A stretch of 42,733 nt of DNA from M55B118 sp041694275 (GTDB taxonomy: Bacteria; Bacillota_I; Bacilli_A; Izemoplasmatales; Izemoplasmataceae), in the NCBI GenBank assembly GCA_041694275.1, contig JASMTQ010000062.1, positions 1 to 42,733 on the forward strand. Reading direction: 5' to 3'. Under the pieces are notes generated by a model that saw only the letters and a program-made list of their open reading frames with translations, searched no databases and was not told where the DNA came from. Shown one piece after another: positions 31,787 to 38,649 of the stretch. The number at the start of each line of letters is the position of its first letter. Position 1 is the first letter of the stretch. Both the position numbers and the translations under genes were made by a program.

Positions 31787-31960
31787 ATGAGATTTTTGGG
31801 ACTAGGAAAGAACAGAACCCCCGAGTATTACGATGAAGTCAAGAAAAGAGAACTTGACCAGAAGTACAAATCTGGTAGAAATCGTTACATTTCATGGAAA
31901 TTTGTAGGTATCTTCGTAGCCATCGTTGCGGTCGTTTTGATTGTCATACTCGCTTTATAA
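31787..31960 (+). CDS. single-pass membrane microprotein, copy 1 (57 aa)
   Basis: Not a family I recognise. The 57-aa product has a charged cytoplasmic N-terminal half with TPEYYDEVKKRELDQKYKSG and, after a basic/aromatic junction (RNRYISWK), one strongly hydrophobic C-terminal helix FVGIFVAIVAVVLIVILAL. The ATG at 31787 follows a perfect AAGGAGG, and the longer upstream reading frame would cross the promoter. Two paralogues follow in tandem and share the pattern EYY..VKK..L.QKY.SG. Topology (N-in, helix at the end) resembles a tail-anchored small protein. Function unknown. Confidence 0.78.
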   Translation: MRFLGLGKNRTPEYYDEVKKRELDQKYKSGRNRYISWKFVGIFVAIVAVVLIVILAL

Positions 31961-32057
31961 GTACCCCTATGCAATAACCTTATGTCATCTTATGATGGCT
32001 TGTCATACGTGATAATTGTCAATTTGCCAATGTCTGCAATGAATGGAGGTTTTGTGT

Positions 32058-32231
32058 ATGATGCACAATCCTGACAGTCAGAAAAATGCGGAACATTACA
32101 AACGCTTTGAAAAAGACAAACTGGATCAAAAGTATGGATCGGGTAACAATCGCGGACTGCCGTGGAAATATATCGGAATTATCGTAGGGGCCATCGTGGC
32201 TTTTATCGTAGCCATCATCATATTCGTTTAA
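32058..32231 (+). CDS. single-pass membrane microprotein, copy 2 (57 aa)
   Basis: Paralogue of the neighbouring microproteins: AEHYKRFEKDKLDQKYGSG, then NNRGLPWK and the helix YIGIIVGAIVAFIVAIIIFV to the end. The LDQKY-SG core is identical to copy 1 and close to copy 3. The ATG at 32058 is chosen because a GGAGG lies about eight bases before it; the ATG at 32043 overlaps that site. It is 97 bases after copy 1 and 24 bases before copy 3, so copies 2 and 3 are probably one transcript. Function unknown. Confidence 0.78.
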   Translation: MMHNPDSQKNAEHYKRFEKDKLDQKYGSGNNRGLPWKYIGIIVGAIVAFIVAIIIFV

Positions 32232-32255
32232 GTATTCAGGAAAGGAGAAAACTTT

Positions 32256-32477
32256 ATGGGTTTTTTCAATGGAAGCAATGCACAACACAACCCGAGCAGA
32301 GGTCCTGAATACTACAACGATGTGAAAAAGGGGAAACTGAATCAGAAATATGAAAGCGGTGGGAGAAACACCGCTTGGTATCATGTGGTTTTGGCACTTG
32401 GTGCAGTCGCACTCATTGTCGGATTTTCCTTATCTTTGGTTAATACTCTAAAGGCCTGTTTCAGGCCTTTTTCTTGA
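32256..32477 (+). CDS. single-pass membrane microprotein, copy 3 (73 aa, extended C-terminus)
   Basis: Third paralogue: GPEYYNDVKKGKLNQKYESG, GRNTAWYH and a hydrophobic helix VVLALGAVALIVGFSLSLV. Unlike copies 1 and 2 it does not stop after the helix but runs on for about 11 residues (NTLKACFRPFS) encoded by a terminator hairpin. A one-base shift would give a TAA directly after the helix (near 32440), so the tail may be a recent loss of the stop. The ATG follows AAAGGAG. Its end lies just before a glycoside-hydrolase-like gene. Confidence 0.7.
   Translation: MGFFNGSNAQHNPSRGPEYYNDVKKGKLNQKYESGGRNTAWYHVVLALGAVALIVGFSLSLVNTLKACFRPFS
32450..32472 (+). terminator. terminator inside the third microprotein's reading frame, with an overlapping alternative hairpin
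   Basis: AAAGGCCTG / CAGGCCTTT with a TTT loop, then TTTTT, is a good terminator. The sequence CCTGTTTCA (32455-32463) can instead pair with TGAAACAGG (32475-32483), a nine-base perfect arm set that excludes the terminator. The coding TGA lies at 32475. Confidence 0.7.
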
Positions 32478-32527
32478 AACAGGTCTCAATTTTCAGAACT
32501 TTATTAAATAGGGAAGGTATAACGTTT

Positions 32528-34669
32528 ATGAAGAAAACAGGGTTTATCGCTTTAGGCATTGTCCTGATTGCGCTTATAAGCATATTGACGTTTTGGGATC
32601 GTTCATTACCGGATGTTTATACCAACGATGAAAATGTCTCGATGATATCCAGAATTGATGAGAAGGATTATCAAGTCTATTCAGATGGAAATTTCGAAAA
32701 CAAGTTCATAAAAGGTGTGAACATGGGGGCAACCGTTCCTGGAACATTTCCTGGAGAACTTGCGATTTCTAAAGAGAAGTACCTTCGATGGTTTGAGCAG
32801 ATTGACGCTATGAACGCTGATGTCATCCGTGTTTATACAACCATGATGCCTCATTTTTATGAAGCACTGCATGAATATAACGAATCAGTTGATGAACCTC
32901 TTTATTTGATGCAAGGTGTCTGGGTCAATGAAAATGATATCCGGGAACTGGAAGATGCGTTTGGTGATGATCGTAGACTTTTCAATGACTTCTTGAATGA
33001 CGCCAAGGACCTGGTAGATATCATACATGGCAATAAGACCCTCGAAAATCGACCCGGGTTCGCTCATGGAACTTATATGTATGATGTTTCCGAATATGTT
33101 ATCGGATGGATTCTAGGCATCGAATGGAGTCCTGATTTCGTACTTGGCACAGATGAGTCAAATACTGATTTAGGCCCTTATAAAGGGACTTATATGGAAA
33201 CTTCAAAAGAGGCATCCCCTTTTGAGATATTTCTAAGCGAAATTGGAGACAAGGTCGTGGAATACGAGGTTGATAACTACTCGTTCATGCGCCCGATGAG
33301 CTTCGTCAACTGGCCAACTACTGACCATTTGAACCATCCGAACGAACCGGACAGGAAAGAGGATCTGGTATCACTCAACATGAATAACATAGTAAAAACC
33401 GAAGCGTTTGATGCAGGTTTTTTCGCTTCATATCATATTTATCCTTACTACCCTGAGTTCATGAACTATTCCACTGAGTATAATGAACATATTGATCATC
33501 GTGGAGAAGTGAATCCCTACCAAGGCTATCTCGAAGATCTCATCACCAACCTAGATATGCCCGTGATTGTTGCGGAGTTTGGCGTGCCTTCTGCGCGGGG
33601 CATGACCCATGAATCCCCTATCAACGAATTTGATCAAGGGTTTGTGAGTGAAACCGAACAGGGAACCATGGACGTTCATATGCTCGAGGATATTCATGTA
33701 AGCGGCTATTCGGGGGCTCTGGTATTCAATTGGCAGGATGAATGGTTCAAAAGAACTTGGAACACGATGGATTTTGATTTGCCTCATCGACGACCCTTCT
33801 GGTCGAATATCCAAACCAATGAACAGCACTTTGGTCTATTGGCGTTTGACCCAGGCAATGAAACACGCAGCCATTACATAGATGGAAGTCTTGAAGACTG
33901 GGACAACTTTGACCCGGTTGTGTCAAATGAGGAACTTGATTTATACACAGCCGCGGATGAACGCTACCTTTATATTCATGTAAGGACAAATGAAATTTCT
34001 CTTGAAAACAACCGTATCCTGATTCCGATCAAGACAAGAGACAACCAGGGAAACACGCATATTAAGGATACCTCGATTTCATTTTCACAGTCCGCAGAAT
34101 TTCTTGTTGATATCAAAGGCTTTGAATCTGGGGAAATTTTCGTGGATGCGTATTATGATTCTTTTTATTACATGTACCATGAAACCCTCGGCATGTTGGA
34201 AACCAAACCTGAATACAGAGAAAAGAACACCGGAATATTCAATTCAATTTATCAGGCGCTTTCTTCAGAACTTCATTTACCAGAAGAAGACAGAACGATT
34301 CCTTTTTCCAAGCACAACACCGGTGTGTTATTGCACGGCAACGCAAACCCAAAGGATGAATCTTACAATTCCCTGAATGACTATTATGTAAAAGACAACA
34401 CTTTGGAATTGAAGATTCCTTGGCTGCTATTGAATGTATCCGATCCATCCACCAAAATGCAACTTGCAGACTTTTATGAAAACAACGGTATTGTATCGGA
34501 GTCCGTTGATACGTTTGAGATTGGCGCAACTGTTGTGGAAGACCCTGACATGTCAACACTCATAGAAATGACTTCCTTTGCATGGGAAGGATGGGAAGAG
34601 CCGACTTATCATGAGAGACTCAAACCATCCTATTATATTTTGAAGGACGCTTTCGAGGATTATGATTGA
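32528..34669 (+). CDS. membrane-anchored glycoside-hydrolase-like protein with CBM9-like C-terminal domain
   Basis: A 713-aa surface protein. Residues about 4-23 are an uncleaved signal anchor. A TIM-barrel domain (about 58-430) begins FIKGVNMGATVPGTFPGELA and contains IRVYTTMMPHFYEAL, GWILGIEW with candidate acid/base E199, and MPVIVAEFGVPSARG with candidate nucleophile E350, the end-of-strand-4 and strand-7 placement of clan GH-A enzymes. From about 445 a beta-rich region opens YIDGSLEDWDNFD and LDLYTAADERYLYIHV, as in CBM9/DOMON-like modules. Substrate unknown; a beta-glucan or exopolysaccharide is plausible. The ATG at 32528 is the first good start, behind AGGGAAGGT. It follows the microprotein array, with a terminator between. 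Confidence 0.8.
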   Translation: MKKTGFIALGIVLIALISILTFWDRSLPDVYTNDENVSMISRIDEKDYQVYSDGNFENKFIKGVNMGATVPGTFPGELAISKEKYLRWFEQIDAMNADVIRVYTTMMPHFYEALHEYNESVDEPLYLMQGVWVNENDIRELEDAFGDDRRLFNDFLNDAKDLVDIIHGNKTLENRPGFAHGTYMYDVSEYVIGWILGIEWSPDFVLGTDESNTDLGPYKGTYMETSKEASPFEIFLSEIGDKVVEYEVDNYSFMRPMSFVNWPTTDHLNHPNEPDRKEDLVSLNMNNIVKTEAFDAGFFASYHIYPYYPEFMNYSTEYNEHIDHRGEVNPYQGYLEDLITNLDMPVIVAEFGVPSARGMTHESPINEFDQGFVSETEQGTMDVHMLEDIHVSGYSGALVFNWQDEWFKRTWNTMDFDLPHRRPFWSNIQTNEQHFGLLAFDPGNETRSHYIDGSLEDWDNFDPVVSNEELDLYTAADERYLYIHVRTNEISLENNRILIPIKTRDNQGNTHIKDTSISFSQSAEFLVDIKGFESGEIFVDAYYDSFYYMYHETLGMLETKPEYREKNTGIFNSIYQALSSELHLPEEDRTIPFSKHNTGVLLHGNANPKDESYNSLNDYYVKDNTLELKIPWLLLNVSDPSTKMQLADFYENNGIVSESVDTFEIGATVVEDPDMSTLIEMTSFAWEGWEEPTYHERLKPSYYILKDAFEDYD

Positions 34670-34774
34670 TACCTGCTGAAGACTCTGTCTTGACAGTGAA
34701 AAGAAGTATTTAACCAATAGTGGTGTTATTGTATATGAAAGAATCATGGAATTTACGATTCGCCCATGAATTAA

Positions 34775-34834
34775 TGTAAAGTGTGCTTGACATTATTTTT
34801 AAGTAGCATATAATAATGTTAACTAAACTTTACA
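34775..34834 (+). promoter_or_regulatory. promoter of the membrane protein/XRE pair with flanking inverted repeat
   Basis: TTGACA at 34787-34792, 16 bases, TATAAT at 34809-34814. The promoter is bracketed by TGTAAAGT (34775-34782) and its exact inverse ACTTTACA (34827-34834), possible operator half sites for the XRE regulator encoded downstream. The 179-base gap before it (34670-34848) otherwise shows only short hairpins and no clear terminator. Confidence 0.6.
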
Positions 34835-34848
34835 ATGAGGTGAATACC

Positions 34849-35316
34849 ATGCACAAATTCTTATTATCTTTGCTTTTTCAGTCTCTTTTGATACTCGTAC
34901 TTGTCTTCTTTGTCTTTCAAATGACAATGGATATCGATGCTGCAGGCTTCACGTTGACCATTCCTTTTATACCGTCTATTCTTCTCGTGTTGGTGGGTGT
35001 GGTCAATTATTTCACTTTCAAAAGGCGCGGCATTCCTACAAAGCACCTTCCCAATATTGCGGAAAGTGAAGACGAGCGTGAGCAAGCAATCATGAATGAA
35101 ACCAGTTTAAAGGTCTTTCACGGCATTCTTCCCTTTGTCACTTTGATTGGGCTCATCATGATCGTGCTTGGGTTCGTGCTTTACTCAGACGCGCTATCCG
35201 TGCTAGGGATGCAAGGCTTGATACGGCTCATAGCGACCACACTTATATTGATGCTTGCCTTGCCGGGTTTCATACAGACAGTGCTCACTATCCTGAGAAT
35301 CAACAAGGTGTCATGA
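34849..35316 (+). CDS. four-helix membrane protein paired with an XRE regulator
   Basis: A 155-aa integral membrane protein with four hydrophobic helices in two pairs, joined by a cytoplasmic loop (about 62-88: FTFKRRGIPTKHLPNIAESE then DEREQAIMNETS). The loop pattern with DERE.AI and the companion helix-turn-helix gene are typical of small Firmicute membrane protein/XRE pairs of unknown role (DUF3796/DUF2178-like in outline). The ATG at 34849 follows GAGGTGAA; the longer frame begins upstream of the -10. Its stop overlaps the regulator start. Confidence 0.72.
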   Translation: MHKFLLSLLFQSLLILVLVFFVFQMTMDIDAAGFTLTIPFIPSILLVLVGVVNYFTFKRRGIPTKHLPNIAESEDEREQAIMNETSLKVFHGILPFVTLIGLIMIVLGFVLYSDALSVLGMQGLIRLIATTLILMLALPGFIQTVLTILRINKVS

Positions 35317-35519
35317 TGCGCATTGATAACACTATCAAGACTTTAAGACAGTCAAAACATTTGACGCAGGCAGATCTTGCTAAAGCGTTGAATGTTTCCA
35401 GGCAGACGGTTATCGCCCTTGAAAAAGGCGGGTATGAACCTTCTTTGAAACTTGCCTTTTTGATTGCGCGCTTTTTCAACAAAAGCATTGAAGATATCTT
35501 CTATATGGACAATCAATAG
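35316..35519 (+). CDS. XRE-family helix-turn-helix regulator, 67 aa
   Basis: A minimal Cro/CI-type repressor consisting of one HTH domain: LTQADLAKALNVSRQTVIALE then KGGYEPSLKLAFLIARFFN and the IEDIFYMD end typical of the YozG/YgzD type. The ATG at 35316 has AAGGTG five bases before it; the adjacent ATG at 35313 is also in frame but too near. It overlaps the membrane protein gene, the usual arrangement for these pairs, and likely regulates their common promoter, perhaps through the inverted repeat around it. Confidence 0.88.
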   Translation: MRIDNTIKTLRQSKHLTQADLAKALNVSRQTVIALEKGGYEPSLKLAFLIARFFNKSIEDIFYMDNQ

Positions 35520-35546
35520 ACTGATGATTCTTAGGATGGGATACTT

Positions 35547-36299
35547 ATGCGCCTGATACATGGAATCAAGGATCTAATCAGAAATTACCATAGAATCATG
35601 CCTGTATATCTTATGGCTACGTTTTTACTGTTGGTCGTATCCAATGGGTTTCCGGTTCTCGGAACCATTGCATTCCTTCCAATGACCATAGGGATTGCGT
35701 TTGTGATGATCAGAGCAATCACCGGCCTGAAGTTCAAAAAGAAAAGGATTGTGACCCTTGGTTTCAGACACGGGTATTATTTGAAAAACGTTTATTACCT
35801 TTTGTTAAAACAAATCGCTTTTTATGTTCCGATTGTGGCAGGAGGTATCCTGTCGGGTCTTTTTCTTGGTCTTTATGGTAATTTTGAGACCAGCATCGGT
35901 GTGACCATCTTCAACCTTGCACTGTTTTCAATCCCATCAGTTCTCATATCATTGATGTTTGCGATGGTGCCCTACCTTCTTGCAGATCCGAAATTCAATC
36001 AGAAAAAACACAACCCACTTAGAGTGAGTGCCCACATCATGAAAGGGCACTATTTCCGTCTTGTTCTAGTAAGGCTATTCTTTCTCCCTTGGCTCGCTCT
36101 TAACATTTCAAGTATAGCGGTCGTGTTTTCTTCCCTTTACACGAGAATATTTGGACTGCAGGCGCCAGCTGAGAATTTCCTGACATCTTCAATAGTGGTG
36201 ATTCCTCTAATGCATCTTTTGTTTTTACCGTGGTATCGTATGATGCATGCGGAACTTTACGTGTCACTCAGATACAAGGTAACAGGCTACATGAGATGA
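35547..36299 (+). CDS. DUF975-like integral membrane protein
   Basis: A 250-aa membrane protein with about five to six helices. The segment with MKGHYFRLVLVRLFFLPWLA and the final LPWYRMMHAELYVSLR resemble the DUF975 pattern (S..lMkG...f.l.lsFigW...PY....AfY). DUF975 proteins are of unknown function and common in Firmicutes. The ATG at 35547 lies 27 bases after the XRE gene, with AGGATGGGATA upstream, so it may belong to the same transcript. A bidirectional terminator follows. Confidence 0.65.
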   Translation: MRLIHGIKDLIRNYHRIMPVYLMATFLLLVVSNGFPVLGTIAFLPMTIGIAFVMIRAITGLKFKKKRIVTLGFRHGYYLKNVYYLLLKQIAFYVPIVAGGILSGLFLGLYGNFETSIGVTIFNLALFSIPSVLISLMFAMVPYLLADPKFNQKKHNPLRVSAHIMKGHYFRLVLVRLFFLPWLALNISSIAVVFSSLYTRIFGLQAPAENFLTSSIVVIPLMHLLFLPWYRMMHAELYVSLRYKVTGYMR

Positions 36300-36312
36300 A
36301 TTTTTCTACATA

Positions 36313-36352
36313 AAAAGAAGCTTGCCTTTTCTAAAACAGGGCAAGCTTCTTT
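36313..36352. terminator. bidirectional terminator between the DUF975-like gene and pdxS
   Basis: AAAAGAAGCTTGCC / GGCAAGCTTCTTTT, 14 perfect pairs around a 12-base loop. It directly follows the pdxS stop on the minus strand, leaving no room for a downstream pdxT. Confidence 0.9.
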
Positions 36353-36377
36353 TATGAGTAAAGAATCAGTTTTATTA

Positions 36378-37223
36378 TTAGTTTCCTGCAAAACGCTGTT
36401 CGAGGGTGGCGGCTGCACGTCCACTCATCGCAGTACCGAGATTCTTGGAAAGCTCTGCGACTTTTTTGTTATCATCAAAATATTTGACTGCTTCAACAAT
36501 GGCTTTTGCGCGTTTTTCAGGATTGTCGCTTTTGAAGATGCCTGAACCGACGAATACACCATCGCAGCCAAGACGCATCATAAGTACGGCGTCCGCAGGT
36601 GTCGCGATGCCACCTGCCGCGAAGTTAAGTACAGGCAGACGTTTGTTATCATGCACATATTTGACAAGTTCATAAGGGGCGCGGATGTCTTTTGCATAAT
36701 CGTAAAGCATATCGGCGCTCAGACTTGCGACGTGGTTGATGGACTCGTTCATCTGGCGCATGTGGGTGACAGCTTCTGAAATATCGCCTGTTCCCGCTTC
36801 ACCTTTTGTACGGATGAGCTTGGCGCCTTCACTGATGCGTCTCAAAGCTTCACCGAGATCTCTTGCGCCACAGACGAACGGTGTTTTGAATGCTTTTTTG
36901 TCAATGTGGAACCGTGTATCGGCCGGGGTTAAAACTTCGCTCTCATCTATCATGTCGATGCCGAGCGCTTCAAGGATGCCCGCTTCACCGATATGCCCGA
37001 TTCTGGCTTTGGCCATGACTGGAATCTTGACCGCGTTCATGATTTTTTCAATCAATGCAGGGTCGCTCATTCTCGCGACTCCACCTGCATCACGTATGTC
37101 GGATGGGACTCTTTCAAGAGCCATGACACTTCTTGCCCCTGAGGCTTCTGCGATTTTTGCCTGCTTTTCATCGATGACGTCCATAATGACGCCACCATTC
37201 AATTGCTTTTCAAGTTTGTTCAT
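36378..37223 (-). CDS. pdxS: pyridoxal 5'-phosphate synthase subunit PdxS
   Basis: Synthesises PLP from ribose 5-phosphate, glyceraldehyde 3-phosphate and ammonia in the PdxST complex. The 281-aa barrel protein carries the catalytic set corresponding to Bacillus D24, K81 and K149 as D15 (MDV), K72 (AKARIGH) and K140 (RTKGEAGTG), and the phosphate-binding VLNFAAGGIATPADA and GCDGVFVGSGIF. The ATG at 37223 follows GGAGGT. No pdxT (glutaminase) is linked: a terminator comes right after the stop. A divergent PdxR-like regulator faces it. Confidence 0.96.
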   Translation of the reverse strand: MNKLEKQLNGGVIMDVIDEKQAKIAEASGARSVMALERVPSDIRDAGGVARMSDPALIEKIMNAVKIPVMAKARIGHIGEAGILEALGIDMIDESEVLTPADTRFHIDKKAFKTPFVCGARDLGEALRRISEGAKLIRTKGEAGTGDISEAVTHMRQMNESINHVASLSADMLYDYAKDIRAPYELVKYVHDNKRLPVLNFAAGGIATPADAVLMMRLGCDGVFVGSGIFKSDNPEKRAKAIVEAVKYFDDNKKVAELSKNLGTAMSGRAAATLEQRFAGN

Positions 37224-37247
37224 AGTTACCTCCGTTTGTTTATTTAT

Positions 37248-37305
37248 TATCACAGTTATATTATAATGGTCATGTGACATGATACAATATACAGATATCA
37301 CTGTT
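37248..37305. promoter_or_regulatory. divergent pdxS/pdxR control region
   Basis: Minus-strand pdxS promoter: TTGTAT (37288-37283) and TATAAT (37266-37261), 16 bases apart. Between them is a 13-base perfect palindrome TCATGT-G-ACATGA (37270-37282). Two direct repeats, TATCACAGTT (37248-37257) and TATCACTGTT (37296-37305), flank it 48 bases apart, the kind of paired site bound by MocR regulators. Confidence 0.55.
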
Positions 37306-37324
37306 TTTAAAGGGGTCAGATAAA

Positions 37325-38626
37325 ATGTCAGACAATCAGAATTTCACGTATTTGAAGATTTATGAAAGACTCAAGAAGAATATCCATGAGGGAAAGATTC
37401 CCAAGGATTCTAAACTTGATTCCATTCGTAATGCAGCTTTGCATCAAGGGGTTTCAACCACGACCATGGAACATGCCTACAACCAGCTACTGATTGAAGG
37501 CTATATCAGAAGTGTACCGAGAAAAGGGTTTTACATAGAGGCGATACCTTCAAGCATGAAAAACGAAAAAGAAATCACCAAACCCAAAGGCGATGAAATT
37601 CAAACCCCATTCAATCTGGCTCAAACTCCGGATATGTTTGAAGTAGACAGATTCAGAAAGATAATGAATGAAGTGCTAGCAAATGAGGTGTCAATCTATA
37701 CCCCTTGTCTTCCCAGGGGTGAATGGGATTTAAGAAAAGCCATCGCGAGTCATTTGAGACATGCGCGCGATGTCGTGTGCACACCAGAAGAAGTGCTTGT
37801 CGCCTCAGGGATTCAGCAACTCATTATTGCTCTGGGTGAAATGGAGAGTAAAAGTAAAAACGTAGCGTATTTGAAACCTGGGTTTTCAAGAGCCCTTCAT
37901 GCATTCAGGATTAGCGGGTTTTCACTAAATGGGTTTGAAACGGTTGAGGCTCTTTTGAAGTCAAACCCTGATTTCATCTATCTTTCCCCATCCAATTTGT
38001 ACCCTTCTGGTGAAGTCATGCCTATCAACGAGCGCATGAAAATCATTGAACATGCGAATAAGCAAGGCACTATTTTGCTTGAAGACGACTACAACCACCT
38101 GTTCAGATACAATGCCTACCAGATTCCGACGCTTTATTCACTCTCAAGTAAAGATAATGTCGTATATATCGGGTCCTTTTCACGAAGTACGCTTCTGAGC
38201 ATCAGGATGAGCTACATGGTCATCCCTGGGCAGCTTGAACATCATGATGTTTCCGTGCTTGCTCAAACTGTATCCAAACCTGATCAGCTAACCATGGCTC
38301 ACTTTATTGAGAGAGGACATTATCAGCGCCATTTGAAACGTCTTGCACGCCTGTCCAAACGTAAAAATGACGCCTTGAAGAAAGCGGTTGAGCCTTATTT
38401 GGAAGATGGACGTTTCCTTGTTTACGGCCTTGAAAGCAACATGCATTTCGTAATACGTCTTGAGAATGCTAAAGATCGAATGAAGATTATAAACCAGTTG
38501 AAATCAATGGATATGGCATTCAAGACATTTGATGAAGAACGTCCAATGGATGTACTTGTGCCTTATAGCGGCATAGAAATAGATTCAATGCAACCGATGA
38601 TCGATCAAATCATGAGTGTTTTTTAA
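37325..38626 (+). CDS. MocR/PdxR-like GntR-aminotransferase regulator lacking the PLP lysine
   Basis: A 433-aa MocR-family regulator: GntR winged helix (about 8-72; SIRNAALHQGVSTTTMEHAY), a linker, and a fold-type-I aminotransferase domain (about 95-433). Divergence from pdxS points to PdxR, the PLP-sensing regulator of vitamin B6 synthesis. The cofactor aspartate and tyrosine are kept in LLEDDYNHLFRY, but the Schiff-base lysine of the GSFSK motif is arginine (GSFSRSTL, R287, codon CGA at 38183-38185). It should not form an internal aldimine. SPSNLYPSG replaces the usual TPSHQYPTG. The start at 37325 follows AAAGGGG. A photolyase-like gene follows 23 bases later. Confidence 0.85.
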   Translation: MSDNQNFTYLKIYERLKKNIHEGKIPKDSKLDSIRNAALHQGVSTTTMEHAYNQLLIEGYIRSVPRKGFYIEAIPSSMKNEKEITKPKGDEIQTPFNLAQTPDMFEVDRFRKIMNEVLANEVSIYTPCLPRGEWDLRKAIASHLRHARDVVCTPEEVLVASGIQQLIIALGEMESKSKNVAYLKPGFSRALHAFRISGFSLNGFETVEALLKSNPDFIYLSPSNLYPSGEVMPINERMKIIEHANKQGTILLEDDYNHLFRYNAYQIPTLYSLSSKDNVVYIGSFSRSTLLSIRMSYMVIPGQLEHHDVSVLAQTVSKPDQLTMAHFIERGHYQRHLKRLARLSKRKNDALKKAVEPYLEDGRFLVYGLESNMHFVIRLENAKDRMKIINQLKSMDMAFKTFDEERPMDVLVPYSGIEIDSMQPMIDQIMSVF

Positions 38627-38649
38627 ATTATCTTTTAAGAGGTGAAACC

